Source: Sphingomonas sp.
GTDB taxonomy: Bacteria; Pseudomonadota; Alphaproteobacteria; Sphingomonadales; Sphingomonadaceae
Assembly: GCA_030824725.1 (NCBI GenBank)
Contig: JAPJRE010000212.1
Location: 1-6,858, forward strand
Length of the DNA stretch: 6,858 nt
Direction: 5' to 3'
The notes under the pieces are model-generated. The model saw only the letters and a program-made list of their open reading frames with translations, was not told the DNA's origin and ran no database searches. The translations under genes and the position numbers were made by a program. Below, one piece after another: positions 1-6,113 of the stretch. How positions within the stretch are numbered: position 1 is the stretch's first letter; each line of letters begins with the position of its first letter.

Positions 1-557
1 GGGCGGGGGTGGTCGCGGCGTACCTGTTCTATGGCACCGCGCGCACCCGCATCGACAATTTCCTGTTCCCCACCAAGGAAGCCGCGCTCGCCGATCGCTA
101 CCAGGTGGAGATGGCGCACGACACGCTGACCGCCGGCGGGCTGTTCGGCGCCGGGCCGGGCAGCGGCCAGATCAAGTTCCGCCTGCCCGAGGCGCATACC
201 GATTACATCTTCTCGGTGATCGGCGAGGAATTCGGGCTGATCGCCTGCGGCATCATCGTGCTGCTGTACCTCGCCATCGTCGTCCGCGTGCTGATGAAGC
301 TGCTCGACGAGGAGGATCCGTTCCGGCTGCTCGCCGCCGCCGGCCTCGCTTCGCAGTTCGGCGTGCAGGCGCTGATCAACATGGCGGTGAACACCGGCAT
401 CGCGCCTTCCAAGGGCATGACGCTGCCGTTCATCAGCTATGGCGGCTCGTCGATGATCGCGCTTTCGATCGGCTATGGCCTGCTGCTCGCTTTCACGCGA
501 CGAAACCCGTATCTGAAGCGGTCTCCCTATACCGGCCGCTGGAGCAAAGCCGCATGA
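1..557 (+). CDS. ftsW: Peptidoglycan glycosyltransferase FtsW, C-terminal part (5' end outside window)
   Basis: FtsW is the SEDS-family inner-membrane glycosyltransferase that polymerises lipid II into septal peptidoglycan with its partner class B PBP. The reading frame is open to the left edge, so the N-terminal membrane segments are missing; about 184 residues remain. The visible part holds the large extracytoplasmic loop, with GGLFGAGPGSG followed by LPEAHTDYIFSVIGEEFGL. The Asp of HTD (codon 201-203) aligns with the essential SEDS Asp known from RodA and FtsW. Next come a hydrophobic helix (IIVLLYLAIVVRVLM), a second around AAAGLASQFGVQALINMAV, and the family signature KGMTLPFISYGGSS. A last membrane helix and a basic cytoplasmic tail (RRNPYLKR) end the protein. 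The stop overlaps the murG start (ATGA). RodA is a possible alternative, but murG-murC context and the PFISYGGSS block favour FtsW. No damage is visible. Confidence 0.95.
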   Translation, partial: AGVVAAYLFYGTARTRIDNFLFPTKEAALADRYQVEMAHDTLTAGGLFGAGPGSGQIKFRLPEAHTDYIFSVIGEEFGLIACGIIVLLYLAIVVRVLMKLLDEEDPFRLLAAAGLASQFGVQALINMAVNTGIAPSKGMTLPFISYGGSSMIALSIGYGLLLAFTRRNPYLKRSPYTGRWSKAA

Positions 558-1705
558 CCGAACGCCGCAGTTACGTCCTCGCCGCCGGTGGCACCGGCGG
601 GCACATGGTGCCCGCGGCGGCCCTTGCGGTGGAGCTCGCACGGCGCGGGCATCAGGTGGCGCTGGTCAGCGACGCGCGCGGCGTGCGCTTTCCCGGCCTG
701 TTCGAGGGCGTCGAGACACATGTGCTCCCCGCCGGGCGGCTGGGCGGCGGGCCGATCGGCTATCTCAAGGCAGCGCGGCAGATGCTGGCGGGCCGGGCGA
801 TGGCGCGCAAGCTCTACAAACAGCTGCGTCCCGCCGCGGTGATCGGCTTCGGCGGCTATCCGGCCTTCCCGGCGCTCTCGGCGGCGTTCAGCGCCCGCAT
901 CCCGACCGTGATCCACGAGCAGAACGCGGTGCTGGGCCGGGTCAACCGGCTGGTTGCGGGCCGCGTGGCGGCGATTGCCACCTCCTACGACAAGGTCGAG
1001 CGGATGAAGCCCGGCTGGGAGACCAAGACCCACCTCACCGGCAATCCGGTGCGCGAGGCGGTGCTGGCGCTGCGGGCCAAGCCCTATCCCCTGCTCGAGG
1101 AAGACGGGCTGTTCCGCGTGCTGGTGACCGGCGGCAGCCAGGGCGCCTCGATCCTCAGCCAGGTGGTGCCCGACGGGCTCGCGCTGCTGCCGGTGCATTT
1201 CCGCCGCCGGCTCCAGGTGACGCACCAGGCGCGCATCGAGGACATCGAGATGGTCCGCGCCAAGTACCAGGAACACGAGATCCCGGCTGAGGTCGCCACC
1301 TATCTGCCGGACATGCCCGAGCGGCTCGCCTGGGCGCATCTGGTGATCGCGCGGGCAGGGGCCTCGACCATCGCCGAGCTGACCGCCGCCGGGCGTCCCG
1401 CCATCCTGGTGCCACTGCCCAGCGCGACCGACGACCATCAGACGGCGAATGCCCGCGAGATCACCGAGGCCGGCGGCGCGCGGACCATCCCGCAGCGCGC
1501 CTTCACCGCGCAGGAACTCGCCAAGCAGATGCAGAAGCTGGGGCTCGACCCCAAGGCGCTGGAGAATGCGGCGGCGCGCGCCCGCGGCGTCGGCCGGCCC
1601 GATGCGGTGCGCGACCTCGCCGATCTCGTCGAATCCATCCACGCGCCCAAGGCGCCTGCCGGTCGCCCGGCAAAGATCATCAACGGAAGGCCAGCTTACG
1701 CATGA
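554..1705 (+). CDS. murG: UDP-GlcNAc:lipid I GlcNAc transferase MurG
   Basis: MurG is the GT-B glycosyltransferase on the cytoplasmic membrane face that moves GlcNAc from UDP-GlcNAc onto lipid I to make lipid II, the substrate of FtsW. The product is 383 residues, within or slightly above the usual family length. The N-terminal acceptor domain starts with the glycine loop GGTGGH (residues 12-17) and contains GFGGYPAFP and VIHEQNAVLGRVNR. TGNPVREAV lies near the interdomain linker. The C-terminal nucleotide-sugar domain has the third glycine loop VTGGSQGAS and the donor-binding block RAGASTIAEL, where E275 matches the ribose-binding Glu of E. coli MurG. Q296 in DDHQTANA fits the conserved Gln. 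The ATG lies inside the ftsW stop (ATGA) with GGAG at 541-544, nine bases upstream, which supports this start. The C-terminal about 20 residues (Pro/Ala/Lys-rich) look like a variable tail. Confidence 0.97.
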   Translation: MTERRSYVLAAGGTGGHMVPAAALAVELARRGHQVALVSDARGVRFPGLFEGVETHVLPAGRLGGGPIGYLKAARQMLAGRAMARKLYKQLRPAAVIGFGGYPAFPALSAAFSARIPTVIHEQNAVLGRVNRLVAGRVAAIATSYDKVERMKPGWETKTHLTGNPVREAVLALRAKPYPLLEEDGLFRVLVTGGSQGASILSQVVPDGLALLPVHFRRRLQVTHQARIEDIEMVRAKYQEHEIPAEVATYLPDMPERLAWAHLVIARAGASTIAELTAAGRPAILVPLPSATDDHQTANAREITEAGGARTIPQRAFTAQELAKQMQKLGLDPKALENAAARARGVGRPDAVRDLADLVESIHAPKAPAGRPAKIINGRPAYA

Positions 1706-3114
1706 AGGGCGTCGCCACCGACATCGGTACCATTCACTTCGTCGGCATCGGCGGCATCGGCATGTCGGGCATCGCCGAGGTGATGCACAACCTTGGCTAC
1801 AAGGTGCAGGGCTCGGACGTCGCCGATAGCTACGTCGTGCAGGGCCTGCGCGATCGGGGCATCCCGGTGACGATAGGCCATGCCGCCGAGAATCTGGGCG
1901 AGGCGGCGGTGGTGGTGGTCTCCACCGCGATCGTGCGGACCAACCCCGAGGTGGAAGCCGCCTACCAGAACCGCATCCCCGTGGTGCGCCGCGCCGAGAT
2001 GCTCGCCGAGCTGATGCGGCTCAAGTCCACCATCGCGGTGGCGGGCACCCACGGCAAGACGACGACCACCTCGATGGTCGCGGCGCTGCTCGATGCGGGC
2101 GGGGTAGACCCGACCGTGATCAACGGCGGGATCATCAACCAATATGGCTCCAACGCCCGGCTGGGTGAGGGCGACTGGATGGTGGTCGAGGCCGATGAGA
2201 GCGACGGCAGCTTCCTGCGGCTCGACGGCACCTTCGCGATCGTCACCAATATCGATCCCGAGCATCTCGACCATTATGGCTCGTTCGAAAAGGTGAAGGC
2301 GGCGTTCGTCGAGTTCGTCGAGAATGTGCCCTTCTACGGCGCGGCGCTGCTCTGCCTCGATCACCCGGAAGTGCAGGCGATCATCCCGCGTGTCCGCGAC
2401 CGGCGGATCGTGACCTATGGCTTCGCGGCCAGCGCCGATGTGCGCGGGGTGAACGTGACGCCGCATGCCGGGGGCAATCGCTTCGAGGCGATCATCCGCA
2501 ACCGCGACGGCTCGACCCGCTCGATCGAGAATATCGAGCTGCCGATGCCGGGCCGCCACAATGTCCAGAACGCGCTGGCGGCGATCGGCGTGGCGCTGGA
2601 GCTCGGCATTCCGGATGCGACGATCCAGCAGGGCTTCGCCAAGTTTGGCGGCGTGAAGCGGCGCTTCACCAAGGTCGGCGAAGTCGCGGGCGCGGCGATC
2701 ATCGACGATTACGGCCATCACCCGGTGGAGATCCGCGCGGTGCTGGCGGCGGCGCGCGAGAGCACGCGGGGCCGGGTCATCGCTGTGGTGCAGCCGCACC
2801 GCTATTCGCGGCTCGCCAATTTGATGGACGAGTTCGCCCAGGCGTTCAACGACGCGGACATGGTGTATGTGGCGCCGGTCTATCCGGCGGGCGAGGCGCC
2901 GATCGAGGGCATCCATGCCGATGCGCTGGTCGAGCAGATCTCGCATCGCGGGCACCGCGCGGTGGCGGCGACCACCGACGCGACGGCGTTGGCGAGTGCA
3001 CTCGGCGGCGTGGTGCGCGAGGGCGACATGGTGGTGTGTCTCGGTGCGGGCGACATCACGAAATGGGCTGCGGGTCTCGCACCGGCGATCGCGGCTGCGC
3101 GGGGGGATGCGTGA
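1702..3114 (+). CDS. murC: UDP-N-acetylmuramate--L-alanine ligase MurC
   Basis: MurC is the cytoplasmic ATP-dependent ligase that joins L-Ala to UDP-MurNAc, the first step in building the stem peptide. The product is 470 residues, normal for the family. Domain 1 has the UDP-binding loop GIGGIGMSG (residues 15-23). Domain 2 has the Mur ligase P-loop GTHGKTTTT (115-123) with K119 as the ATP-binding lysine, EADESDGSF (163-171) with acidic metal-site residues, and NIDPEHLDHYG (183-193). PGRHNVQNALAAI marks the domain 2/3 boundary. Domain 3 shows KRRF (319-322), DDYGHHP (335-341) and QPHRYSR (364-370), the last two typical of MurC rather than MurD, E or F. The start overlaps the murG stop (ATGA) and has a weak GGAAGG at 1685-1690. 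The stop lies in GTGA at 3111-3114; unlike the other junctions here, the next cell wall gene does not begin there because a palindromic repeat intervenes. Confidence 0.97.
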   Translation: MKGVATDIGTIHFVGIGGIGMSGIAEVMHNLGYKVQGSDVADSYVVQGLRDRGIPVTIGHAAENLGEAAVVVVSTAIVRTNPEVEAAYQNRIPVVRRAEMLAELMRLKSTIAVAGTHGKTTTTSMVAALLDAGGVDPTVINGGIINQYGSNARLGEGDWMVVEADESDGSFLRLDGTFAIVTNIDPEHLDHYGSFEKVKAAFVEFVENVPFYGAALLCLDHPEVQAIIPRVRDRRIVTYGFAASADVRGVNVTPHAGGNRFEAIIRNRDGSTRSIENIELPMPGRHNVQNALAAIGVALELGIPDATIQQGFAKFGGVKRRFTKVGEVAGAAIIDDYGHHPVEIRAVLAAARESTRGRVIAVVQPHRYSRLANLMDEFAQAFNDADMVYVAPVYPAGEAPIEGIHADALVEQISHRGHRAVAATTDATALASALGGVVREGDMVVCLGAGDITKWAAGLAPAIAAARGDA

Positions 3115-3131
3115 GCCTGGCGATGACTTCA

Positions 3132-3306
3132 TTCCTCCCCTGCGAACGCAGGGGAGGGGGACCGCGCTGCGCAGCAGCGTGGTGGAGGGGCCGCCGCGAC
3201 AGCGGCGGTGGCCTTCCGTTGCAGCGTGCTCCGCGCCTGACGGCGCGGCCCCTCCACCACCGCCTGCGGCGGCGGTCCCCCTCCCCGAGCTTCGCCCGGG
3301 GAGGAA
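3132..3306. repeat. 175-bp palindrome of nested hairpins between murC and murB
   Basis: Seen directly: the two ends are inverted copies. Three perfectly complementary arm blocks are 3132-3140 with 3298-3306 (9 bp), 3151-3165 with 3272-3286 (15 bp) and 3179-3194 with 3245-3260 (16 bp). Between the blocks sit smaller hairpins whose loop sequences differ between arms: 3134-3157 (11-bp perfect inverted repeat around AA), 3165-3179 (6-bp stem, loop GCA), 3191-3208 (7 bp, loop GACA), 3231-3248 (7 bp, loop TGAC), 3260-3272 (5 bp, loop TGC) and 3280-3304 (8 bp, then an A/C mismatch and 2 bp). About 22 bases at 3209-3230 are unpaired. There is no transposase and no T-run after any stem, so it is not a standard intrinsic terminator. 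I infer a dispersed REP/BIME- or MITE-like non-coding element; similar CTCCCC/GGGGAG palindromes are common between genes in sphingomonads as far as I recall. Copy number cannot be judged from one window. Confidence 0.85.
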
Positions 3307-3316
3307 CTTGCGTGCT

Positions 3317-3331
3317 GGAGCGCGGTCTGTG
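3317..3331 (+). promoter_or_regulatory. Shine-Dalgarno GGAG and GTG start that favour the upstream murB start
   Basis: GGAG at 3317-3320 stands eight bases before GTG 3329-3331, a normal spacing, but fourteen bases before the ATG at 3335-3337, which is long. This favours the GTG start by two codons, although ATG is the commoner initiator. The site lies just outside the right arm of the palindrome, so the element leaves it intact. Confidence 0.45.
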
Positions 3332-4219
3332 AACATGCCCCCCGTTCGCGGCAAACTCACGCCCGACGCCCCGCTTGCGCCCCTCGTGTGGTTCAAGAGC
3401 GGCGGCGCGGCGGAGTGGTTGTTCGAGCCCGCCGATGCCGACGACCTTGCCGCGTTTCTCGCCGCGCTAGACCCCGCCACCCCGGTGATGGGCCTCGGCC
3501 TCGGCTCGAACATGATCGTCCGCGACGGCGGGGTGCCCGGCGTGGTGATCCGCCTCGGCAAGGCCTTCGCCGCAGTCGAGCAGCTCGACGATACCACCCT
3601 GCGCTGCGGCGGCGGTGCTTCGGGCATCCTCGTCTCGTCCAAGGCGCGCGACTGGGGCATCGGCGGTGTCGAGTTTCTGCGCTCGATCCCCGGCACCGTC
3701 GGCGGCTTCGTGCGGATGAACGGCGGCGCCTATGGCCGCGAGACCTGCGACATCCTGGTCGAGTGCGAGGTCGTGCTTCGCTCGGGCGAGCGGCGCGTGC
3801 TGGCCAATGCCGATCTCGGCTACACCTATCGCCACAGCAGCCTGCCCGAGGGCGCGATCGTGGTCAGCGCGACCTTCCAAGGCTTTCCGAAGCCCTCGGA
3901 CGCAATCCAGGCCGAGATGGACCGCATCGCCGCCGCGCGCGAGGAATCGCAGCCGCTGCGCTCGAAGACCGGCGGCTCGACCTTCAAGAACCCGGAAGGG
4001 CACAAGGCCTGGGCGCTGGTCGACGCGGCCGGCTGCCGGGGGCTGCGCCGCGGCGACGCGCAGGTCAGCGAGAAGCATTGCAACTTCCTCCTCAACCTGG
4101 GGGAAGCGACCAGCGCCGATATCGAGGCGCTGGGCGAGGACGTCCGCGCGCGCGTGAAGGCGCAGTCGGGCGTCGAACTGGAATGGGAGATTCAGCGCGT
4201 GGGTGTTGCGGGTAAATGA
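3329..4219 (+). CDS. murB: UDP-N-acetylenolpyruvoylglucosamine reductase MurB
   Basis: MurB is the cytoplasmic FAD enzyme that uses NADPH to reduce UDP-GlcNAc-enolpyruvate to UDP-MurNAc, the substrate of MurC. With the GTG start it has 296 residues (294 from ATG 3335), fitting the shorter type II form. The FAD domain shows VMGLGLGSNMIVRDGG (residues 53-68) and SIPGTVGGFVRMNGGAYG (119-136). YRHSS at 167-171 contains the conserved substrate-site Tyr-Arg. The C-terminal part has GGSTFKNP with S217 as the expected proton-donor Ser, AWALVDAAGCRG, and LEWEIQRVG with E287 as the likely catalytic Glu. The frame is open far upstream, through the repeat and into murC, so an automatic call could be extended wrongly; homology-like sequence begins only at PPVRGKL. 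The stop overlaps the ddl start (ATGA). No key residue appears to be missing. Confidence 0.95.
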   Translation: MNMPPVRGKLTPDAPLAPLVWFKSGGAAEWLFEPADADDLAAFLAALDPATPVMGLGLGSNMIVRDGGVPGVVIRLGKAFAAVEQLDDTTLRCGGGASGILVSSKARDWGIGGVEFLRSIPGTVGGFVRMNGGAYGRETCDILVECEVVLRSGERRVLANADLGYTYRHSSLPEGAIVVSATFQGFPKPSDAIQAEMDRIAAAREESQPLRSKTGGSTFKNPEGHKAWALVDAAGCRGLRRGDAQVSEKHCNFLLNLGEATSADIEALGEDVRARVKAQSGVELEWEIQRVGVAGK

Positions 4220-5136
4220 CGACGAACCTCCACATCGCCGTATTGATGGGCGGCTGGTCGGCCGAGCGTGAGGTGTCGCTGATGTCGGGCAACGGCGTCG
4301 CCGATGCGCTGGAGGGCCTCGGCCACCGCGTCACCCGGATCGACCTGGACCGCGATGTCGCCGCCAGGCTTGCCGAGGCCAAGCCGGACATCGTCTTCAA
4401 TGCGCTCCACGGTACGCCGGGCGAGGATGGCAGCGTGCAGGGCATGCTCGACCTGATGGGCATTCGCTATACCCACTCGGGCATGGTCACCTCGGTGATC
4501 GCGATCGACAAGCAGCTGACCAAGCAGGCGCTGGTGCCGCACGGCATCCCGATGCCCGGCGGGCGGATGGTGTCGCGCGAGGAGCTGTACCGGCAGGATC
4601 CGCTGCCGCGGCCCTATGTGCTGAAGCCGGTCAACGAAGGCTCGTCGGTGGGCGTGGCGATCGTCACCGCCGAGAGCAATGTCGGCAATCCGATCCACCC
4701 GGGTGCGCGGGGCCCCTGGCAGGAGTTCGACGCACTGCTCGCCGAGCCCTTCATCCGCGGGCGCGAGCTGACCACCGCGGTGCTGGGCGACCAGGCGCTG
4801 GGGGTGACCGAGCTGAAGCCCAAGAGCGGCTTCTACGACTACGAGTCCAAATACACCGATGGGCTGACGGAACACGTCTTCCCGGCGCAGATCCCCGACG
4901 ACGTGGCCGAGGCGTGCAAGCGGATCGCGCTCGACGCGCACCGGCTGCTCGGCTGCAAGGGTGCCTCGCGCGCCGATTTCCGCTGGGACGATACGCAGGG
5001 CGTCGACGGGCTGTTCCTGCTCGAGGTCAACACCCAGCCCGGCATGACCCCGCTCAGCCTGGTGCCCGAACAGGCGCGCCATCTGGGCATCGACTATGCT
5101 AGTCTCGTGCAACGGATCGTCGAGGAGGCATTGTGA
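4216..5136 (+). CDS. ddl: D-alanine--D-alanine ligase Ddl
   Basis: Ddl is the cytoplasmic ATP-grasp ligase that makes D-Ala-D-Ala for the pentapeptide end of the cell wall precursor. The product is 306 residues, the same size as E. coli DdlB. MGGWSAEREVSL contains E17, which matches the first-substrate Glu; FNALHGTPGEDG follows. The ATP-grasp block is YVLKPVNEGSSVG (residues 134-146), including S143-S144. The omega loop is FYDYESKY (206-213) with K212-Y213; a Tyr here is the known mark of a D-Ala-D-Ala rather than a D-Ala-D-Lac ligase. R252 and D254 in RADFRW, and E270 and N272 in LEVNTQPGMTPLS, supply phosphate and Mg2+ contacts. A short stretch around residues 157-169 (GNPIHPGARGPWQ) looks longer than in E. 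coli. The ATG overlaps the murB stop. I see no clear Shine-Dalgarno in the 20 bases upstream, so translation probably depends on coupling to murB. Confidence 0.96.
   Translation: MTTNLHIAVLMGGWSAEREVSLMSGNGVADALEGLGHRVTRIDLDRDVAARLAEAKPDIVFNALHGTPGEDGSVQGMLDLMGIRYTHSGMVTSVIAIDKQLTKQALVPHGIPMPGGRMVSREELYRQDPLPRPYVLKPVNEGSSVGVAIVTAESNVGNPIHPGARGPWQEFDALLAEPFIRGRELTTAVLGDQALGVTELKPKSGFYDYESKYTDGLTEHVFPAQIPDDVAEACKRIALDAHRLLGCKGASRADFRWDDTQGVDGLFLLEVNTQPGMTPLSLVPEQARHLGIDYASLVQRIVEEAL
5123..5135 (+). promoter_or_regulatory. AGGAGG ribosome binding site for the GTG start of ftsQ
   Basis: A full consensus AGGAGG lies at 5123-5128, inside the last ddl codons, four bases before GTG 5133-5135. The spacing is short, but it is the strongest Shine-Dalgarno match at any gene start in this window. 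It supports the GTG that overlaps the ddl stop (GTGA) as the ftsQ start and may let ftsQ be translated partly independently of ddl. Confidence 0.6.
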
Positions 5137-6113
5137 GCCGCAGGCCCGCCCAAGCGCAGCGCGCGACCACCCGGCGCGGCGACAAGCCGAAGCCGCGCGG
5201 CACCGCGCGCCGGCCGCAGCGGGCGGGCGTGCTCGATCAGGCGATCTCCGGGCTGCCGCTGAGCCCGGAGACGCTGCACAAGGTCACGACATGGAGCATC
5301 GTCGGCGCTGTCGGCGCGGTGGTGCTGACGATCGGCATTTTGGCGGGCGTGCCCCAGATGATCGGGGTCGGCTTCGCGCAGGCGGTGGGCGATGCCGGGC
5401 TCAAAGTCGACGAGATCCAGATCGACGGGCTCCAGCACATGGACCGCGCGACGGTCTATGAGCAGGTGCTCGACCAGGATTCCCGCGCGATGCCGCTGGT
5501 GAACCTGGAGGATGTGCGCCAGCGGCTGCTGACCTTTCCCTGGGTGAAGGACGCCCGGGTCTCGCGGCGGCTGCCGAGCACGCTGCACATCGCGATCGAG
5601 GAGCGCAGCCCCGCGGCGGTCTGGCAGAACCATGGCCAGCTGATGCTGATCGATCCTTCGGGTGTGCCGCTGGAGCCGGTCTCGCCCGAGGCGATGCCCG
5701 ACCTGCCGCTGCTGATCGGCGAGGGCGCCAACACCCAGGAAGCCGCGCGCAAGCATCTGCTGGACACGCAGCCGGCGCTCAAGCCGCTGGTCAAGGCGAT
5801 GAGCTGGGTGGGCAATCGCCGCTGGGACGTGTTCTTCACCTCGGGCGAGAAGCTGCAGCTGCCCGAGGGCGAGGACGAGGCGATGGCCGCGCTCAAGAAG
5901 TTCGTCCAGATCGACAGCGCGCAGCGCCTGCTGAGCCACGGCAATCTCGGATTTGACATGCGCGTCGCAAACAAGTTGGTTGTGCGCCGGCAGGGCGTGA
6001 TCGAGCCGCCGCCGCCGATTTCCACGGCGCCGGCGACGACGGTACCGGCCGCGCCTGCCACGACAACGACAACGCCGCCGCCGCCGGCGGGCACCGGCGC
6101 AGGGGAAGGCTGA
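5133..6113 (+). CDS. ftsQ: Cell division protein FtsQ
   Basis: FtsQ is a single-pass inner-membrane divisome protein; in the family it recruits FtsB and FtsL and links the cytoplasmic and periplasmic stages of septum assembly. The product is 326 residues. Residues 1-31 are a strongly basic cytoplasmic tail (11 Arg/Lys). A membrane helix spans about 54-77 (WSIVGAVGAVVLTIGILAGV). The periplasmic POTRA domain begins near residue 90 (LKVDEIQIDGLQHMD) and ends around TLHIAIEERSPAAVW. The beta domain follows, with GQLMLIDPSGVPL and RRWDVFFTSGEKLQLP, and closes at about residue 288. Residues 289-326 form a Pro/Thr/Ala-rich tail that looks disordered. The call rests on this architecture plus position between ddl and ftsA, since FtsQ sequences vary widely. 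The GTG start overlaps the ddl stop and has AGGAGG upstream. The stop shares one base with the ftsA start (TGATG). Confidence 0.95.
   Translation: MSRRPAQAQRATTRRGDKPKPRGTARRPQRAGVLDQAISGLPLSPETLHKVTTWSIVGAVGAVVLTIGILAGVPQMIGVGFAQAVGDAGLKVDEIQIDGLQHMDRATVYEQVLDQDSRAMPLVNLEDVRQRLLTFPWVKDARVSRRLPSTLHIAIEERSPAAVWQNHGQLMLIDPSGVPLEPVSPEAMPDLPLLIGEGANTQEAARKHLLDTQPALKPLVKAMSWVGNRRWDVFFTSGEKLQLPEGEDEAMAALKKFVQIDSAQRLLSHGNLGFDMRVANKLVVRRQGVIEPPPPISTAPATTVPAAPATTTTTPPPPAGTGAGEG

Larger units (their letters stand above)
3111..3332 (+). other. Reading frame through the repeat, possible translational bridge (not a recognised protein)
   Basis: A frame of 73 codons starts with GTG at 3111, inside the murC stop (GTGA), crosses the whole palindrome without a stop and ends at TGA 3330-3332, which overlaps the candidate GTG start of murB at 3329 (again GTGA). 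The predicted peptide is rich in Arg, Gly, Pro and Ser, resembles no family I know and is mostly repeat-derived. GC-rich palindromes tend to lack stop codons in several frames, so an open frame here is weak evidence of coding. If translated, its value could be in carrying ribosomes from murC to murB rather than in the peptide. I list it as a candidate only. Confidence 0.15.

Noticed and set aside
3134..3157. Left hairpin of the repeat as a rho-independent terminator after murC
   Set aside because: The stem is strong but it is followed by GGGACC, not a T-run, and essential downstream genes need readthrough.
3108..3314. TGCGTG at 3108-3113 and 3309-3314 as a target-site duplication flanking the repeat
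   Set aside because: Only 6 bases match, in GC-rich sequence. The left copy is 18 bases and the right copy 2 bases away from the palindrome ends, so they do not frame the element symmetrically.
1696..3696. A 666-codon open frame on the minus strand opposite murC, the repeat and murB
   Set aside because: It is antisense to strongly recognised murC and murB and its peptide is low-complexity (Arg/His/Asp/Ala-rich) with no family resemblance. Long antisense frames are expected in GC-rich DNA with this codon bias.
5953..5981. TTGACA at 5953-5958 as a -35 box of an ftsA promoter inside ftsQ
   Set aside because: The hexamer is perfect, but the position 17 bases later reads TTGGTT, a poor -10, and the hexamer is explained by codons for Phe-Asp-Met in FtsQ. 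Internal ftsA promoters are known in other bacteria, so 5' end mapping could reopen this.
6001..6110. The GC-rich end of ftsQ as a second copy of the intergenic palindrome
   Set aside because: It is a simple Pro/Thr/Ala codon tract in frame with ftsQ and does not contain the arm blocks of 3132-3306.
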